This document shows, one piece after another, positions 56,085 to 64,000 of a stretch of 64,000 nt of DNA (positions are counted from its first letter, which is position 1; the number at the start of each line of letters is the position of its first letter). The notes under the pieces were generated by a model. The model saw only the letters and a list, made by a program, of their open reading frames with translations, did not search any database and was not told the origin of the DNA. The stretch comes from Vagococcus jeotgali (GTDB lineage: Bacteria > Bacillota > Bacilli > Lactobacillales > Vagococcaceae): positions 744,001-808,000 of the forward strand of contig NZ_CP142146.1 of assembly GCF_035918315.1 (NCBI RefSeq). The letters are read 5' to 3'. Position numbers and translations under genes: made by a program.

Positions 56085-58088
56085 TTGTTTAATAAATGGT
56101 TAAAAAAACAAGAAGAAACTGAAAAAGAGACTGATGTGACAGAGGAACAAGTTGAAGAATTAGTCCAAGCTCAAAATGAGTTAGTAACGACTGGATCAGA
56201 AGACCTTTCATATGATAGCGATGATGAGGACGAGTATTATTATTACTACTATGAAGAGGATATGTTTGAAGATGTGAAAGATGTCTCAGATTATGATAAA
56301 GTACCTGAAGAAATTTATGATGACTCAAAACAGGTATATAATAGTCCTTTTGATGTTAGTGATAAACAAACAATAGAAGGTCATTTATATGAAGATGAGC
56401 TGTCAGTTAATGAAGAAATAACAGACATGAAAGAAGCTTTAGAAGAAGCTTCTGAAAAGTCAACCTTGCTTGAAGCTGAAAATGAGCAATTGCGTTCTCA
56501 ATTAGATCAGTATAGTAGTTTAATGAAAGACTATGATACACAAATTGAATTAACAAAAGAGCTGACAGAGCAAAACAATTCTTTAGTAACTCAACTTGAG
56601 AAATCAGCTAAGTTAAGAGAAGAAACCACTAGATTAGAAGAACAACTTGCTTCATTTGATGGTTTGACAGAAAAGCAAGACGAATTAGAAAAGCATAATC
56701 AAGAATTACGAACAACTGTTGAGACGTTGATGAATGATATAGATGTGATGAGAGCAAACTCTGATGCTAAGGAAGAAGAATTTGTTAATTCCCTAAAATT
56801 AGTTGAAGAAAAAGATCAAGAAATCAAGAAACTAACAGAATTACTACGCTTAGCAGAGGCAAATGTTCAAGAAGATGAACAGGCTGTCAATGAATTGAAA
56901 CATGAACTTACAACAAACCAAACCCTTGTTTTAGAGCAGACAGAGACAATTGAAAACTTAACACGTGACAAGGAACAAGTACTAGCTAAAAATACTGAAT
57001 TAGAAGCTACAATTGCAACTAAAGAACAAGAAATGAATCAATCAGCTGAGTTATTACGTTTAGCAGAAGAAAATGCGCAACAAAAAGATCAAGTAGTGAC
57101 AGAGTTGAAACAAGAAATCACAACAAGTCAAGAACTTATCTTAGAGCAAGCAGAGACTATCGAGACATTAACAGAATTATTACATTCAACTGAGTCAAAT
57201 GCTGAAGAAGATGAACAAATAGTGACAAAACTCAAACAAGAAATTTCAACAAGTCAAGCTCTTATTTTAGAGCAGACAGCTGCCATTGAGCAATTGACAC
57301 GTAACCATGAGCAAGTATTAGCTAAAAATGTTGAGTTACAAACAAGTCTAGATGAGTTAACAAGTGAATTGTTGAAATTTGAAGATGTTAAACGTGTTGT
57401 CACTGATTTAGAAGAGCAATTACAAGCCTCTAAGTCTTTAGAGACAAGAATCACAAAACAGTATGAAGATGAGTTAGAAAATGTTATCCTTGCTAAGGAA
57501 GAATTAAAGAAAATGGAACAGGAGTTAACTGACATGACAGAAAACCTTGAAAACCAATTAGATCAAACAGAAAAATTGGAGAAAGAATTACAAGAATTAA
57601 GAGAAAACCAACGTGTGATTAATGAATTAGAGAAAGAAATTAACAATATGCGCACACAACAAGAGCGTCTGTCAACAGATTTAACAGAACTAAGTATTGA
57701 AAAATCAAAAGCAGCAGCTTTAGCACATGAGGTAGAAGAATTGAAAGCGCAAAAATCTCCTGAAACAGACCGTTTACAAGATGAGTTAAGAAGAGTTAAA
57801 GAAGAGTTAAGAATTACTAAACTTAGAGCAGATAACCAATCAGGAACAAATCAATCTGATATTGCACAAGTGATGATTGAAGCACAAGCTAAAGCTCGTG
57901 AAATCGTTGATGTAGCAAATTACGAAGCAAAACGTCGTATTGCAGATGCAGAAACAGAATTAAGTGTTGTAAGTCAAGAAGCTCGTAATTACTACCGAAA
58001 ACTAGAAACAATTAAATTTGAATCTGAAGTAGTCTTTTCAGAGTTATTAAGAAAATTAGAATCAATTGGAGAAATTGATCGATTGTAA
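56085..58088 (+). CDS. Large acidic coiled-coil protein with DivIVA-like C-terminus
   Basis: I do not recognise a named family. The 667-aa protein has no signal peptide or membrane helix. Residues 1-70 are acidic and include six consecutive tyrosines between Asp/Glu runs (DEDEYYYYYYEEDMFED). Residues 110-580 are almost continuous coiled coil with internal repeats starting ELLRLAEAN (252), ELLRLAEEN (322) and ELLHSTESN (364), spacings of 70 and 42 residues, both multiples of seven. The C-terminus (IEAQAKAREIVDVANYEAKR) resembles DivIVA/GpsB-type tails. The start is TTG 56085, 7 nt after GAGGTGG. It is in an operon with an autolysin, so a scaffold for wall growth is a reasonable guess. Confidence 0.72.
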   Translation: MFNKWLKKQEETEKETDVTEEQVEELVQAQNELVTTGSEDLSYDSDDEDEYYYYYYEEDMFEDVKDVSDYDKVPEEIYDDSKQVYNSPFDVSDKQTIEGHLYEDELSVNEEITDMKEALEEASEKSTLLEAENEQLRSQLDQYSSLMKDYDTQIELTKELTEQNNSLVTQLEKSAKLREETTRLEEQLASFDGLTEKQDELEKHNQELRTTVETLMNDIDVMRANSDAKEEEFVNSLKLVEEKDQEIKKLTELLRLAEANVQEDEQAVNELKHELTTNQTLVLEQTETIENLTRDKEQVLAKNTELEATIATKEQEMNQSAELLRLAEENAQQKDQVVTELKQEITTSQELILEQAETIETLTELLHSTESNAEEDEQIVTKLKQEISTSQALILEQTAAIEQLTRNHEQVLAKNVELQTSLDELTSELLKFEDVKRVVTDLEEQLQASKSLETRITKQYEDELENVILAKEELKKMEQELTDMTENLENQLDQTEKLEKELQELRENQRVINELEKEINNMRTQQERLSTDLTELSIEKSKAAALAHEVEELKAQKSPETDRLQDELRRVKEELRITKLRADNQSGTNQSDIAQVMIEAQAKAREIVDVANYEAKRRIADAETELSVVSQEARNYYRKLETIKFESEVVFSELLRKLESIGEIDRL

Positions 58089-58107
58089 TTAAAAGAGGTG
58101 AACGATC

Positions 58108-59859
58108 TTGAAGTTAAGTAAAGAAAATAAACAGTTTAAATTTAAAATGTTAAATGTATTTATTGGGACAGGTATGACATTGTCATCACTTTGTATACCA
58201 GTAATTGAAACGATTGCCATAGCCGATATAGATCGACCAGCCAATGAAACGTCATATTCATCACTGAATTTGCCATATCCAACAGCAAGTTCTGCCATGC
58301 TTGACGGGGTTCTTGTGAGTAATAGTATGTCAACAGTAGGACCTATATCTGACATGCAAACTAGTGAATCAGATATAGAAAGTGAAGAGGTTGAGGATTC
58401 TTCTAGTGTTATAGAAGAATCCTCAGACGACTCATCAACTGAGGAAACAACAAAACCAAGTAGTGACACAAGTAGTTCAAATAATGGTACTAATTCAACA
58501 GAATCGACAACTAAACCATCAGAGTCAAAACCTAGTGTAAAACCTGATACAAAGCCAAGTGATAGTAGTAATAATAGTTCAAATTCATCTTCTGACTCTT
58601 CACAATCTCAGTCTAGTGGATCATCATCTTCTAAAGATAGGGAAAAGCCAAATGCCAAACCTAATCAAAAAAATGATGATAAAAAGCCTAAAAAAGAAAA
58701 TCAAGCACCAATTGTTTTTTCTAGAAATCAGTCTACGGCTGAATTTATTGAAGAAATTGGTGAATCAGCAAGAGAGATTGGTCAAAAGAATGATTTGTAC
58801 GCATCAGTTATGATAGCACAAGCTATTTTGGAAAGTGGTTCTGGAAATAGTGGTTTAGCTAGAAAGCCAAATTATAATTTGTTTGGTATTAAGGGTTCGT
58901 ATAAAGGTAATTTCGTAGAGATGCCAACTCTTGAAGATGATGGTAGTGGCGGTATGTATACTATCTCAGCTAAATTTAGAAAATACCCTAGCTATAAAGA
59001 ATCTTTAGGGGATTATGCGATGCTGATGAGTGGTGGAGTTTCTGGAAGCTCTACTTTTTACCGAGGAGCATGGAAGTCTACAACTAAAAATTATGGTGAA
59101 GCAACACGTTATTTAACAGGGCGTTATGCAACAGATACAAGGTATTATGAAAAATTAAATGCCTTAATCGAAACCTATGATTTGACTCAGTATGATGAAA
59201 AAAAATCATCTCCTAAAAAAGAGAAAAAAGTGAAGGCAACTGAGGAATTTATTAAAGAAATTGCTCCTTCAGTGGAACGTATTGCTGATAATAATGATTT
59301 ATATGCCTCAGTTTTAATAGCTGAAGCAATTATGAAAAGTAGCTCTGGTAATCATTCTTTAATGAAGGAAAACAATATCTATCAAGTTTATGGAAAAGAT
59401 AAAGATCACAATGTTGAGATGGACGCTTTGAAAGTTGAAAAAGAAGATATTTCTTTAACTAAAGAGAACTTTAAAATTTATGATTCAGTAGATGATGCTA
59501 TTGAGGATCATGTGAAGATATTTAAGCAAGATGAGAAAGTGTTTGAAGAGATGACTCGTTCGAAAAAAGATTCACCTCGTAAAGTAACAGCTTTTTTAAC
59601 AGCACAAAATCAGGAAGATCGTAAATATCATCGTCGTTTAAATGGTTTAATAAACACCTACGATTTAACTCAATATGATAAGCCAAGTTTAGCTTCTAAG
59701 AAGAAAAATGAGAGCAAACAAACAGCTAAAGAGTCTAAAGACAAGCAAAAACAAACTGATGATTCTATTAATTTAGTGAATGATCTAGGGTTTAATATGG
59801 TCAACAAGCTGACAGAAAGCTTAAATCAACCGAAAAAATATTCAATTAGCGCAAGATAA
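58108..59859 (+). CDS. Secreted glucosaminidase with tandem GH73-like domains
   Basis: A 583-aa exported autolysin-like protein. The signal peptide ends near AIA-D (about 39), a Ser/Thr/Pro-rich linker spans 80-205, and two GH73 domains follow (about 209-365 and 377-535). Both begin with EFI-E-I and end with TYDLTQYD, offset by exactly 168 residues. The first has catalytic Glu242 in ILESGSGNSGLA; in the second the same position is Lys410 (IMKSSSGNHSLM), so it is probably inactive. No LysM or LPXTG anchor is seen. The start is TTG 58108 after AGAGGTG; it lies 19 nt after the coiled-coil gene. Confidence 0.85.
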   Translation: MKLSKENKQFKFKMLNVFIGTGMTLSSLCIPVIETIAIADIDRPANETSYSSLNLPYPTASSAMLDGVLVSNSMSTVGPISDMQTSESDIESEEVEDSSSVIEESSDDSSTEETTKPSSDTSSSNNGTNSTESTTKPSESKPSVKPDTKPSDSSNNSSNSSSDSSQSQSSGSSSSKDREKPNAKPNQKNDDKKPKKENQAPIVFSRNQSTAEFIEEIGESAREIGQKNDLYASVMIAQAILESGSGNSGLARKPNYNLFGIKGSYKGNFVEMPTLEDDGSGGMYTISAKFRKYPSYKESLGDYAMLMSGGVSGSSTFYRGAWKSTTKNYGEATRYLTGRYATDTRYYEKLNALIETYDLTQYDEKKSSPKKEKKVKATEEFIKEIAPSVERIADNNDLYASVLIAEAIMKSSSGNHSLMKENNIYQVYGKDKDHNVEMDALKVEKEDISLTKENFKIYDSVDDAIEDHVKIFKQDEKVFEEMTRSKKDSPRKVTAFLTAQNQEDRKYHRRLNGLINTYDLTQYDKPSLASKKKNESKQTAKESKDKQKQTDDSINLVNDLGFNMVNKLTESLNQPKKYSISAR

Positions 59860-59925
59860 GAATTAGTTGTAAATAATAAATGCTAAAATTATTTAAGTTC
59901 TTGGCTATTTATATAGAGTGTAGAT

Positions 59926-59939
59926 AAAAGAGAGATTGG
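59926..59939 (+). terminator. Left half of the autolysin-operon terminator, split by IS3
   Basis: AAAAGAGAGATTGG would pair with CCAGTCTCTTTTTT (61436-61449) on the other side of the IS3 element. Together they form a 14-bp stem with two G-U pairs, a short AT-rich loop and a T tract. Confidence 0.75.
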
Positions 59940-60033
59940 TTTAAATAAAATGTACCCTATAGATTGGACACGAAAAAAAAGCGTGCCTTCTATGGGGTAT
60001 TTTTATATGATAAATAAAAAGGACGTGACTAAA

Positions 60034-60477
60034 ATGGGTATTAATAAATTTACCACTGAAGAAATTGAAGAGTTAAAACAAAATCCATATGTCAAACGAG
60101 TGAGCAGTTCTTCGATAACTTACACAAAAGAATTTAAAGAATTATTTGTGCTCAAACACTCTGAAGGGCAGTTACCCCATCAAATTTTTAGTGATGCTGG
60201 ATTTGATATTACTGTGTTGAAACAGCGTAGAATTAATACTGCCAGCCACAGGTGGCGCGAAAAAGCAAAACAAGGAGAAAATCTAGAAGATTTACGACTT
60301 GGCAATAGTGGTCGCCCAAGACACAAAGAGTTAACTGAAAAAGAAGAATTAAAACGCTTAAAAGCAGAAGTGGCTTATCTAAAAGCTGAAAATGATTTTT
60401 TAAAAAAGCTAGAACAAGCAGAGAGAGAGGCGATTTGGAAAGCAAACTCACGGTCCACGAAAAATTCGAAGTCATAA
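60034..60477 (+). CDS. IS3-family OrfA, helix-turn-helix protein
   Basis: A 147-aa OrfA. The first part has an HTH (SITYTKEFKELFVLKHSEGQ, FSDAGFDITVLKQRRI) and the end is a leucine-zipper region (LKRLKAEVAYLKAENDFLKK). ATG 60034 is used; in-frame starts at 59950 and 60007 lie in or near the IS end. It overlaps orfB by 43 nt in the -1 frame; ACG AAA AAT at about 60457-60465 is a possible slip site. Confidence 0.83.
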   Translation: MGINKFTTEEIEELKQNPYVKRVSSSSITYTKEFKELFVLKHSEGQLPHQIFSDAGFDITVLKQRRINTASHRWREKAKQGENLEDLRLGNSGRPRHKELTEKEELKRLKAEVAYLKAENDFLKKLEQAEREAIWKANSRSTKNSKS

Positions 60478-61346
60478 GAAGACTCAGAGAGAAACATCAG
60501 AAAGTAACACAGGTGAAGCACCTGTGCCAGCTAGCAGGAGTGTCTCGTTCGGGTTACTATCATTACCTCCAAACATGCTTAGAGGCCTCTATTAAAAATC
60601 ACCAAGATTACTCAGACTATACCTTGATTCTAGAAGCATACCGATTCAAGAACCGAAATAAAGGTGCTCGTTTAATCAAGATGACATTAGAAAAATACTT
60701 TAATACAGTCATGAACCTAAAAAAGATTAGACGTTTAATGAAAAAATTTAATCTTGTTTGTCCTATCAGAAAAGCAAATCCTTATCGACGAATGGCAAAA
60801 ACACTCGGCACTAGTAACCATCATCCAAACCATCTTAATCGCCAATTCAATCCACCAAAACCTAGAAAGATATTTTTGACAGATATCACCTATCTACATT
60901 ATCAAAATAAGCATGCTTATCTTTCAACAATTAAAGATAGTTGTACAAAAGAAATTGTAGCTTATCGTGTTTCACCAAACTTAAAACTTGATTTTGTTTT
61001 AGAAACATTAGAAGATTTGACTCCGTATCTAACGAACAGAGAAGAGTCAACTGCTCTCATTCATTCTGATCAAGGATGTCACTATACATCCAATGGATTT
61101 CAATCGCGAGTGAAAGAACTAGGTTTAATTCAATCAATGTCCCGTAGGGGCAACTGCTGGGACAATGCACCGCAAGAATCCTTTTATGGTCATATGAAAG
61201 ATGAACTAAATCTTGACGCCTGTGTGACTTATGATGATGTTGTCACAGAAGTAGACGACTACATGGATTACTACAATCATTACCGTGGTCAGTGGACACT
61301 AAACAGAATGACGCCGCAGAGCTACTATGAATCGTTATGCACATAA
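60435..61346 (+). CDS. IS3-family OrfB, DDE transposase
   Basis: A 303-aa integrase-core protein with all catalytic residues visible: Asp in FLTDITYLHY, Asp in LIHSDQGCHYTS and Glu in APQESFYGHMKDEL. The N-terminus (VSRSGYYHYL) and HTH_21-type segment are typical. It is read after a -1 shift from orfA or from TTG 60435. No inactivating change is seen. Confidence 0.87.
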   Translation: MESKLTVHEKFEVIRRLREKHQKVTQVKHLCQLAGVSRSGYYHYLQTCLEASIKNHQDYSDYTLILEAYRFKNRNKGARLIKMTLEKYFNTVMNLKKIRRLMKKFNLVCPIRKANPYRRMAKTLGTSNHHPNHLNRQFNPPKPRKIFLTDITYLHYQNKHAYLSTIKDSCTKEIVAYRVSPNLKLDFVLETLEDLTPYLTNREESTALIHSDQGCHYTSNGFQSRVKELGLIQSMSRRGNCWDNAPQESFYGHMKDELNLDACVTYDDVVTEVDDYMDYYNHYRGQWTLNRMTPQSYYESLCT

Positions 61347-61435
61347 AAAAGATGACTTCCTCTTTAGGAAATCATCTTGATGACAGACGAACTCTTTTTT
61401 ATTATGTCCTTGACATAGGGTACATTTTAAAATGG

Positions 61436-61449
61436 CCAGTCTCTTTTTT
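61436..61449 (+). terminator. Right half of the split autolysin-operon terminator
   Basis: CCAGTCTCT plus a T tract, the 3' arm matching 59926-59939. By itself it cannot fold into a terminator. Confidence 0.72.
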
Positions 61450-61463
61450 ATTTAGTGAAATTC

Positions 61464-61492
61464 TTTACAGTTGATAGTCAGACTGATAATAT
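61464..61492 (+). promoter_or_regulatory. Promoter of the PurK-like/GntR/reductase operon
   Basis: TTTACA (61464-61469), 17-nt spacer and an extended -10 (TGA then TAATAT, 61487-61492), about 40 nt before the gene and 35 bp from the IS3 end. Confidence 0.7.
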
Positions 61493-61530
61493 TAAACTAC
61501 TATGATACATAATGGAAGAGATGTGAAAAT

Positions 61531-62691
61531 ATGTCTAAAGAAATACTACCAGGTGCTACCATTGGCATAATTGGCGGAGGTCTTGTGGCCTACTACTTGA
61601 CTTTATCAGCTAAACAGATGGGATATAAAGTGGCTATTCTTTCAGATGATAAAGAGTGTCTAGCTGGAACATTGGCTGATAGTCATTTTAATAGTCATGT
61701 GAATGATATTTCTATGTTATTTAACTTAATGAAAGTAGCTGATGTTATCACCAATGTGTCAGATGATTTAAAAACTGAACATTTAAATTATCTTTCTCGG
61801 GAAAGTTATATTCCACAGTATGCTTATGCAGATGATATTTCCCAAAATAGAGTACTAAAAAAAGAGTTTTTAGACAACCATTCAATCAATATAGCACCTT
61901 TTATGATTGCCAGTTTGGTGTCAGATGTTAGACAAGCTGCTGAGGATATTGGTTACCCATGCGTTGTTAAAACAAACAAAAGGTATCAATCTAAAAATGA
62001 AAGAACCATTGTACTAACTAGTCCTAAAGATGTAGATAAAGCCGTTCCTTTAGTACAAAAAGGTTTATGTATAGTAGAATCTTTTATAGACGTAACAAGC
62101 GAATGGCAATTATCAATAGCCGTTGATACACAAGGTCGCTATAGCTTATTTCCTTTAGTTAGAATTGTACCAACAGAAATATCAGGTAGCCATTATGTTA
62201 ATGCAGCCAAAGAGTGGCCTAATCTTGATAATGAGATTGTGGAGCAGATGACATTAATTATTCAAGTCATTGCTTTAGAATTGAATGTATGTGGTGTACT
62301 CAATGTGAGTTTCTTTTTAACTGAAGAAAATAATCTATATGTTAATAGTATTACCACTCATCCAAATGAATATAGTTTATCAACTGTTAAAGCTTGTGAC
62401 TTTTCAGTGTATGATCTTCATATAAGAAGTATTTGTGGGTTATCTCTACCAAAAGTAAGCGTTTTTTCTTCTGCTTTATTAATTCCTATTTTAAATATTG
62501 AAATGGATTCATTAAATAGTTTAATAGTATCAAAACCTTATTGGCAATTTGATTTATCTTCTTATTTTCATATAGAGGAACAGCTTGGACTTGTTCAAAT
62601 CTTTCCTAAAAATGTGAATGAAACGATTCAAGAAGTAAAGTATTCTGGCTTAATCAAAAACGTTGAAGATTTTCAAGGGAGGTATGATTAG
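61531..62691 (+). CDS. PurK-like ATP-grasp protein lacking PurK signature residues
   Basis: A 386-aa protein with the overall order of N5-carboxyaminoimidazole ribonucleotide synthase: an N-terminal fold (TIGIIGGGLVAYYLTLSAKQ), an ATP-grasp domain (IGYPCVVKTNKRYQSKNERT) and a C-terminal domain (ACDFSVYDLHIRSICGLSLP). The PurK hallmarks are altered: GGGQLGRM reads GGGLVAYY, the glycine-rich GYDGKGQ loop reads RYQSKNE, and NEIAPRPHNSGH reads NSITTHPNEYSL. Neither purE nor other pur genes are adjacent. It is probably a repurposed paralogue, perhaps non-catalytic. Its stop overlaps the regulator gene by one base. Confidence 0.75.
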   Translation: MSKEILPGATIGIIGGGLVAYYLTLSAKQMGYKVAILSDDKECLAGTLADSHFNSHVNDISMLFNLMKVADVITNVSDDLKTEHLNYLSRESYIPQYAYADDISQNRVLKKEFLDNHSINIAPFMIASLVSDVRQAAEDIGYPCVVKTNKRYQSKNERTIVLTSPKDVDKAVPLVQKGLCIVESFIDVTSEWQLSIAVDTQGRYSLFPLVRIVPTEISGSHYVNAAKEWPNLDNEIVEQMTLIIQVIALELNVCGVLNVSFFLTEENNLYVNSITTHPNEYSLSTVKACDFSVYDLHIRSICGLSLPKVSVFSSALLIPILNIEMDSLNSLIVSKPYWQFDLSSYFHIEEQLGLVQIFPKNVNETIQEVKYSGLIKNVEDFQGRYD

Positions 62692-63320
62692 TGAGAAAAA
62701 GTAAATCCCAAGATTATGCGTATCATATGATTAAACATAATATTGAGTCTGGAAAATGGCCTGATGAATTTCATTTGATTGAACAAGATATTGCTGATCA
62801 ATTAAAGATGAGCCGTACACCTATTAGGGAAGTCATTCTGCGTTTAGAAATAGAAGGATTTGTTAAGAGAGTAGCTAATAAAGGTGTCGTTGTATGTCAA
62901 CATACTATTTCTGCAAAAGAATTCATTGAGAGAACCCAGTTGTTAGAGTTATTGTGTTCTCAGTATATTTACCAACTACAAATAAAGGAATACACGATTA
63001 GCCAAGATATGCTAGAAAGTCAGTTATCTTATATCACAGCTCAAGAGGAGGAGTCAAAGGAGCAGTATTTGTCTTTATGGGATACTCTTATAGGACCTCT
63101 AGAAAATAGTGTGATGAAACAAATTATTATGGAAATTGTTAGAAAAATGACATTTGTAGAATTTCCCCATGCATCCCTTGATTTTTTATACGAAGAAACG
63201 ATTAAATTATTTAATGGTATTTTAATAGCATTTAGTCAGAAAAATTATGAAAAAGCTAGAAAGTTAGTTAGAGTATATGTCAATCGGTTAAATTTAGAAC
63301 TGATTGATCAACAAATTTAA
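62691..63320 (+). CDS. GntR-family regulator (FadR-like)
   Basis: A 209-aa regulator. The winged helix contains LIEQDIADQLKMSRTPIREV and ILRLEIEGFVKRVANKGVVV. The C-terminal part is an all-helical FCD-like domain (KEFIERTQLLELLCSQYIYQ) without obvious metal-binding His residues. The start is GTG 62691 overlapping the PurK-like stop, after AGGGAGG. Being inside the operon, it probably regulates it; the ligand is unknown. Confidence 0.82.
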   Translation: MRKSKSQDYAYHMIKHNIESGKWPDEFHLIEQDIADQLKMSRTPIREVILRLEIEGFVKRVANKGVVVCQHTISAKEFIERTQLLELLCSQYIYQLQIKEYTISQDMLESQLSYITAQEEESKEQYLSLWDTLIGPLENSVMKQIIMEIVRKMTFVEFPHASLDFLYEETIKLFNGILIAFSQKNYEKARKLVRVYVNRLNLELIDQQI

Positions 63321-63332
63321 GGAGAGTTAGTA

Positions 63333-64000
63333 ATGAAAAAAATTCAAATAGGACAATCAGATATTGTGTCTTCACAAATTGCCTTAGGATGTATGCGTAT
63401 GGCAGATTTAGGAGTAAACAAGGCTAGTGAGGTCATTGAAACAGCAATTGATTCAGGTATTAATTTTTTTGATCATGCTGATATTTACGGTTCAGGACAG
63501 TCTGAAATTATTTTTAGTCAGGCACTAAAAAATAGTGATATAAGTAGAGATGATCTCATTATCCAATCCAAGTGTGGTATACGTGATGGTTTTTATGATT
63601 TTTCAAAAGATCATATTATTCATTCTGTTGAAGGAATTTTAGAGCGACTAGATACAGATTACTTAGATATTTTGGCTCTTCACAGACCAGATGCTCTAAT
63701 AGAACCAACAGAAGTAGCAGAAGCTTTTTATCAATTAAAAAAATCAGGAAAAGTTAATTATTTTGGTGTAAGTAATTTTTCTACGTCCCATGTCGATTTG
63801 CTACAACAAGCTTTATTTGATAAATTGGTTGTTAACCAACTTCAATTTGGATTAAAACATGCTGGTATGGTGGCTCATAATATGAATGTTAACATGGAAA
63901 ATGAAACAGGTATTAACCGTGACGGAGCAGTGTTAGATCATATGCGTATGAAAAATATAACAATTCAAGCGTGGTCACCGTTTCAATATGGTTATTTTGA
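63333..64000 (+). CDS. Aldo/keto reductase (YdhF-like), cut by the window edge
   Basis: The first 222 codons of an NAD(P)H-dependent oxidoreductase with a TIM-barrel fold. The catalytic tetrad is visible: Asp in FFDHADIYG, Tyr in the same segment, Lys in IQSKCGIRDG and His in LALHRPD. VNYFGVSNFS is a typical strand. ATG 63333 follows AAGGAGAG, 12 nt after the regulator, so it belongs to the operon. The C-terminal cofactor-binding part is outside the window. The substrate cannot be inferred. Confidence 0.87.
   Translation, partial: MKKIQIGQSDIVSSQIALGCMRMADLGVNKASEVIETAIDSGINFFDHADIYGSGQSEIIFSQALKNSDISRDDLIIQSKCGIRDGFYDFSKDHIIHSVEGILERLDTDYLDILALHRPDALIEPTEVAEAFYQLKKSGKVNYFGVSNFSTSHVDLLQQALFDKLVVNQLQFGLKHAGMVAHNMNVNMENETGINRDGAVLDHMRMKNITIQAWSPFQYGYF

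Larger units (their letters stand above)
59946..61429 (+). mobile_element. IS3-family insertion sequence, apparently intact
   Basis: The ends are inverted repeats (TAAAATGTACCCTAT at the left; the right end gives the same when reverse-complemented, then diverges after about 16 bp to GTCAAGGACA versus AGATTGGACA). It is flanked by AAA on both sides, a possible 3-bp duplication as usual for IS3 elements, though the sequence is low complexity. orfA and orfB overlap in the -1 arrangement. It sits inside the loop of a terminator. Confidence 0.87.

Noticed and set aside
56400-57700. CRISPR-like or minisatellite DNA repeat
   Set aside because: The repeats are coding coiled-coil units of 126-210 bp with divergent sequence, not regular short repeats with spacers. 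No CRISPR array was seen anywhere in the window.
58089-58469. Minus-strand Ser-rich open frame opposite the autolysin signal and linker region
   Set aside because: The Ser-rich composition simply mirrors the repetitive linker of the real gene.
58559-58813. Alternative plus-strand frame within the autolysin linker
   Set aside because: It arises from the Ser/Asn repeat DNA read out of frame and has no ribosome site.

Overview
The window is AT-rich, densely coded Firmicutes DNA. The gene order is that of an Enterococcaceae chromosome: secG-est-rnr-smpB, atpBEFHAGDC, pst-phoU followed by liaXYZ, then hprK-lgt-gpsA-galU, and the dnaX-to-rsmI replication block. My best guess for the genus is Vagococcus or a close relative; this is inferred from synteny and protein sequence, not from a search.

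Layout. 1-690: end of an IS1202/ISNCY-type insertion sequence. 708-4672: protein export, esterase, RNase R and SmpB. 4762-11669: complete F1Fo ATP synthase operon plus a small membrane protein. 11788-14501: murA, small membrane and unknown proteins, tRNA-Tyr, tRNA-Gln and a 62-aa orphan. 14547-16038: an ISL3-family element whose transposase carries two in-frame stops, flanked by a 7-bp repeat. 16061-19319: an orphan GntR regulator, a small palindromic element, a YigZ protein, a lipoprotein and a lipase-like hydrolase. 19416-25998: comFA-comFC, hpf, secA and prfB with its programmed +1 frameshift. 26054-32844: ftsEX and the pst phosphate operon. 32954-36885: a secreted coiled-coil M23 peptidoglycan hydrolase behind a WalR-type box, then liaXYZ. 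36969-44820: an M24-like protein, a split ThrE exporter, hprK-lgt, gpsA-galU and a nucleoid-associated protein. 44937-48970 (minus strand): an esterase and an SPFH / zinc-ribbon / TPM cassette like Bacillus subtilis ydjI-ydjG-ydjH. 49147-55902: dnaX, ybaB, recR, tmk, darA, holB, ricT, yabA and rsmI. 56085-59859: a large coiled-coil protein with a six-tyrosine acidic patch, in an operon with a secreted glucosaminidase. 59946-61429: an intact IS3-family element inserted in the loop of that operon's terminator. 61464-64000: a PurK-like protein lacking the PurK signature residues, a GntR regulator and an aldo/keto reductase cut by the window edge.

Themes. Much of the accessory content concerns the cell envelope: FtsEX with a WalR-boxed hydrolase, LiaXYZ, the SPFH cassette without a pspA neighbour, and the coiled-coil/autolysin pair. 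The best candidates for undescribed biology are that coiled-coil/autolysin pair (the autolysin's second GH73 domain has lost its catalytic Glu), the PurK-like/GntR/reductase operon and the metal-ligand-poor M24 protein. Start codons were chosen by Shine-Dalgarno spacing; several genes use TTG or GTG. No stretch longer than about 300 bases is empty.
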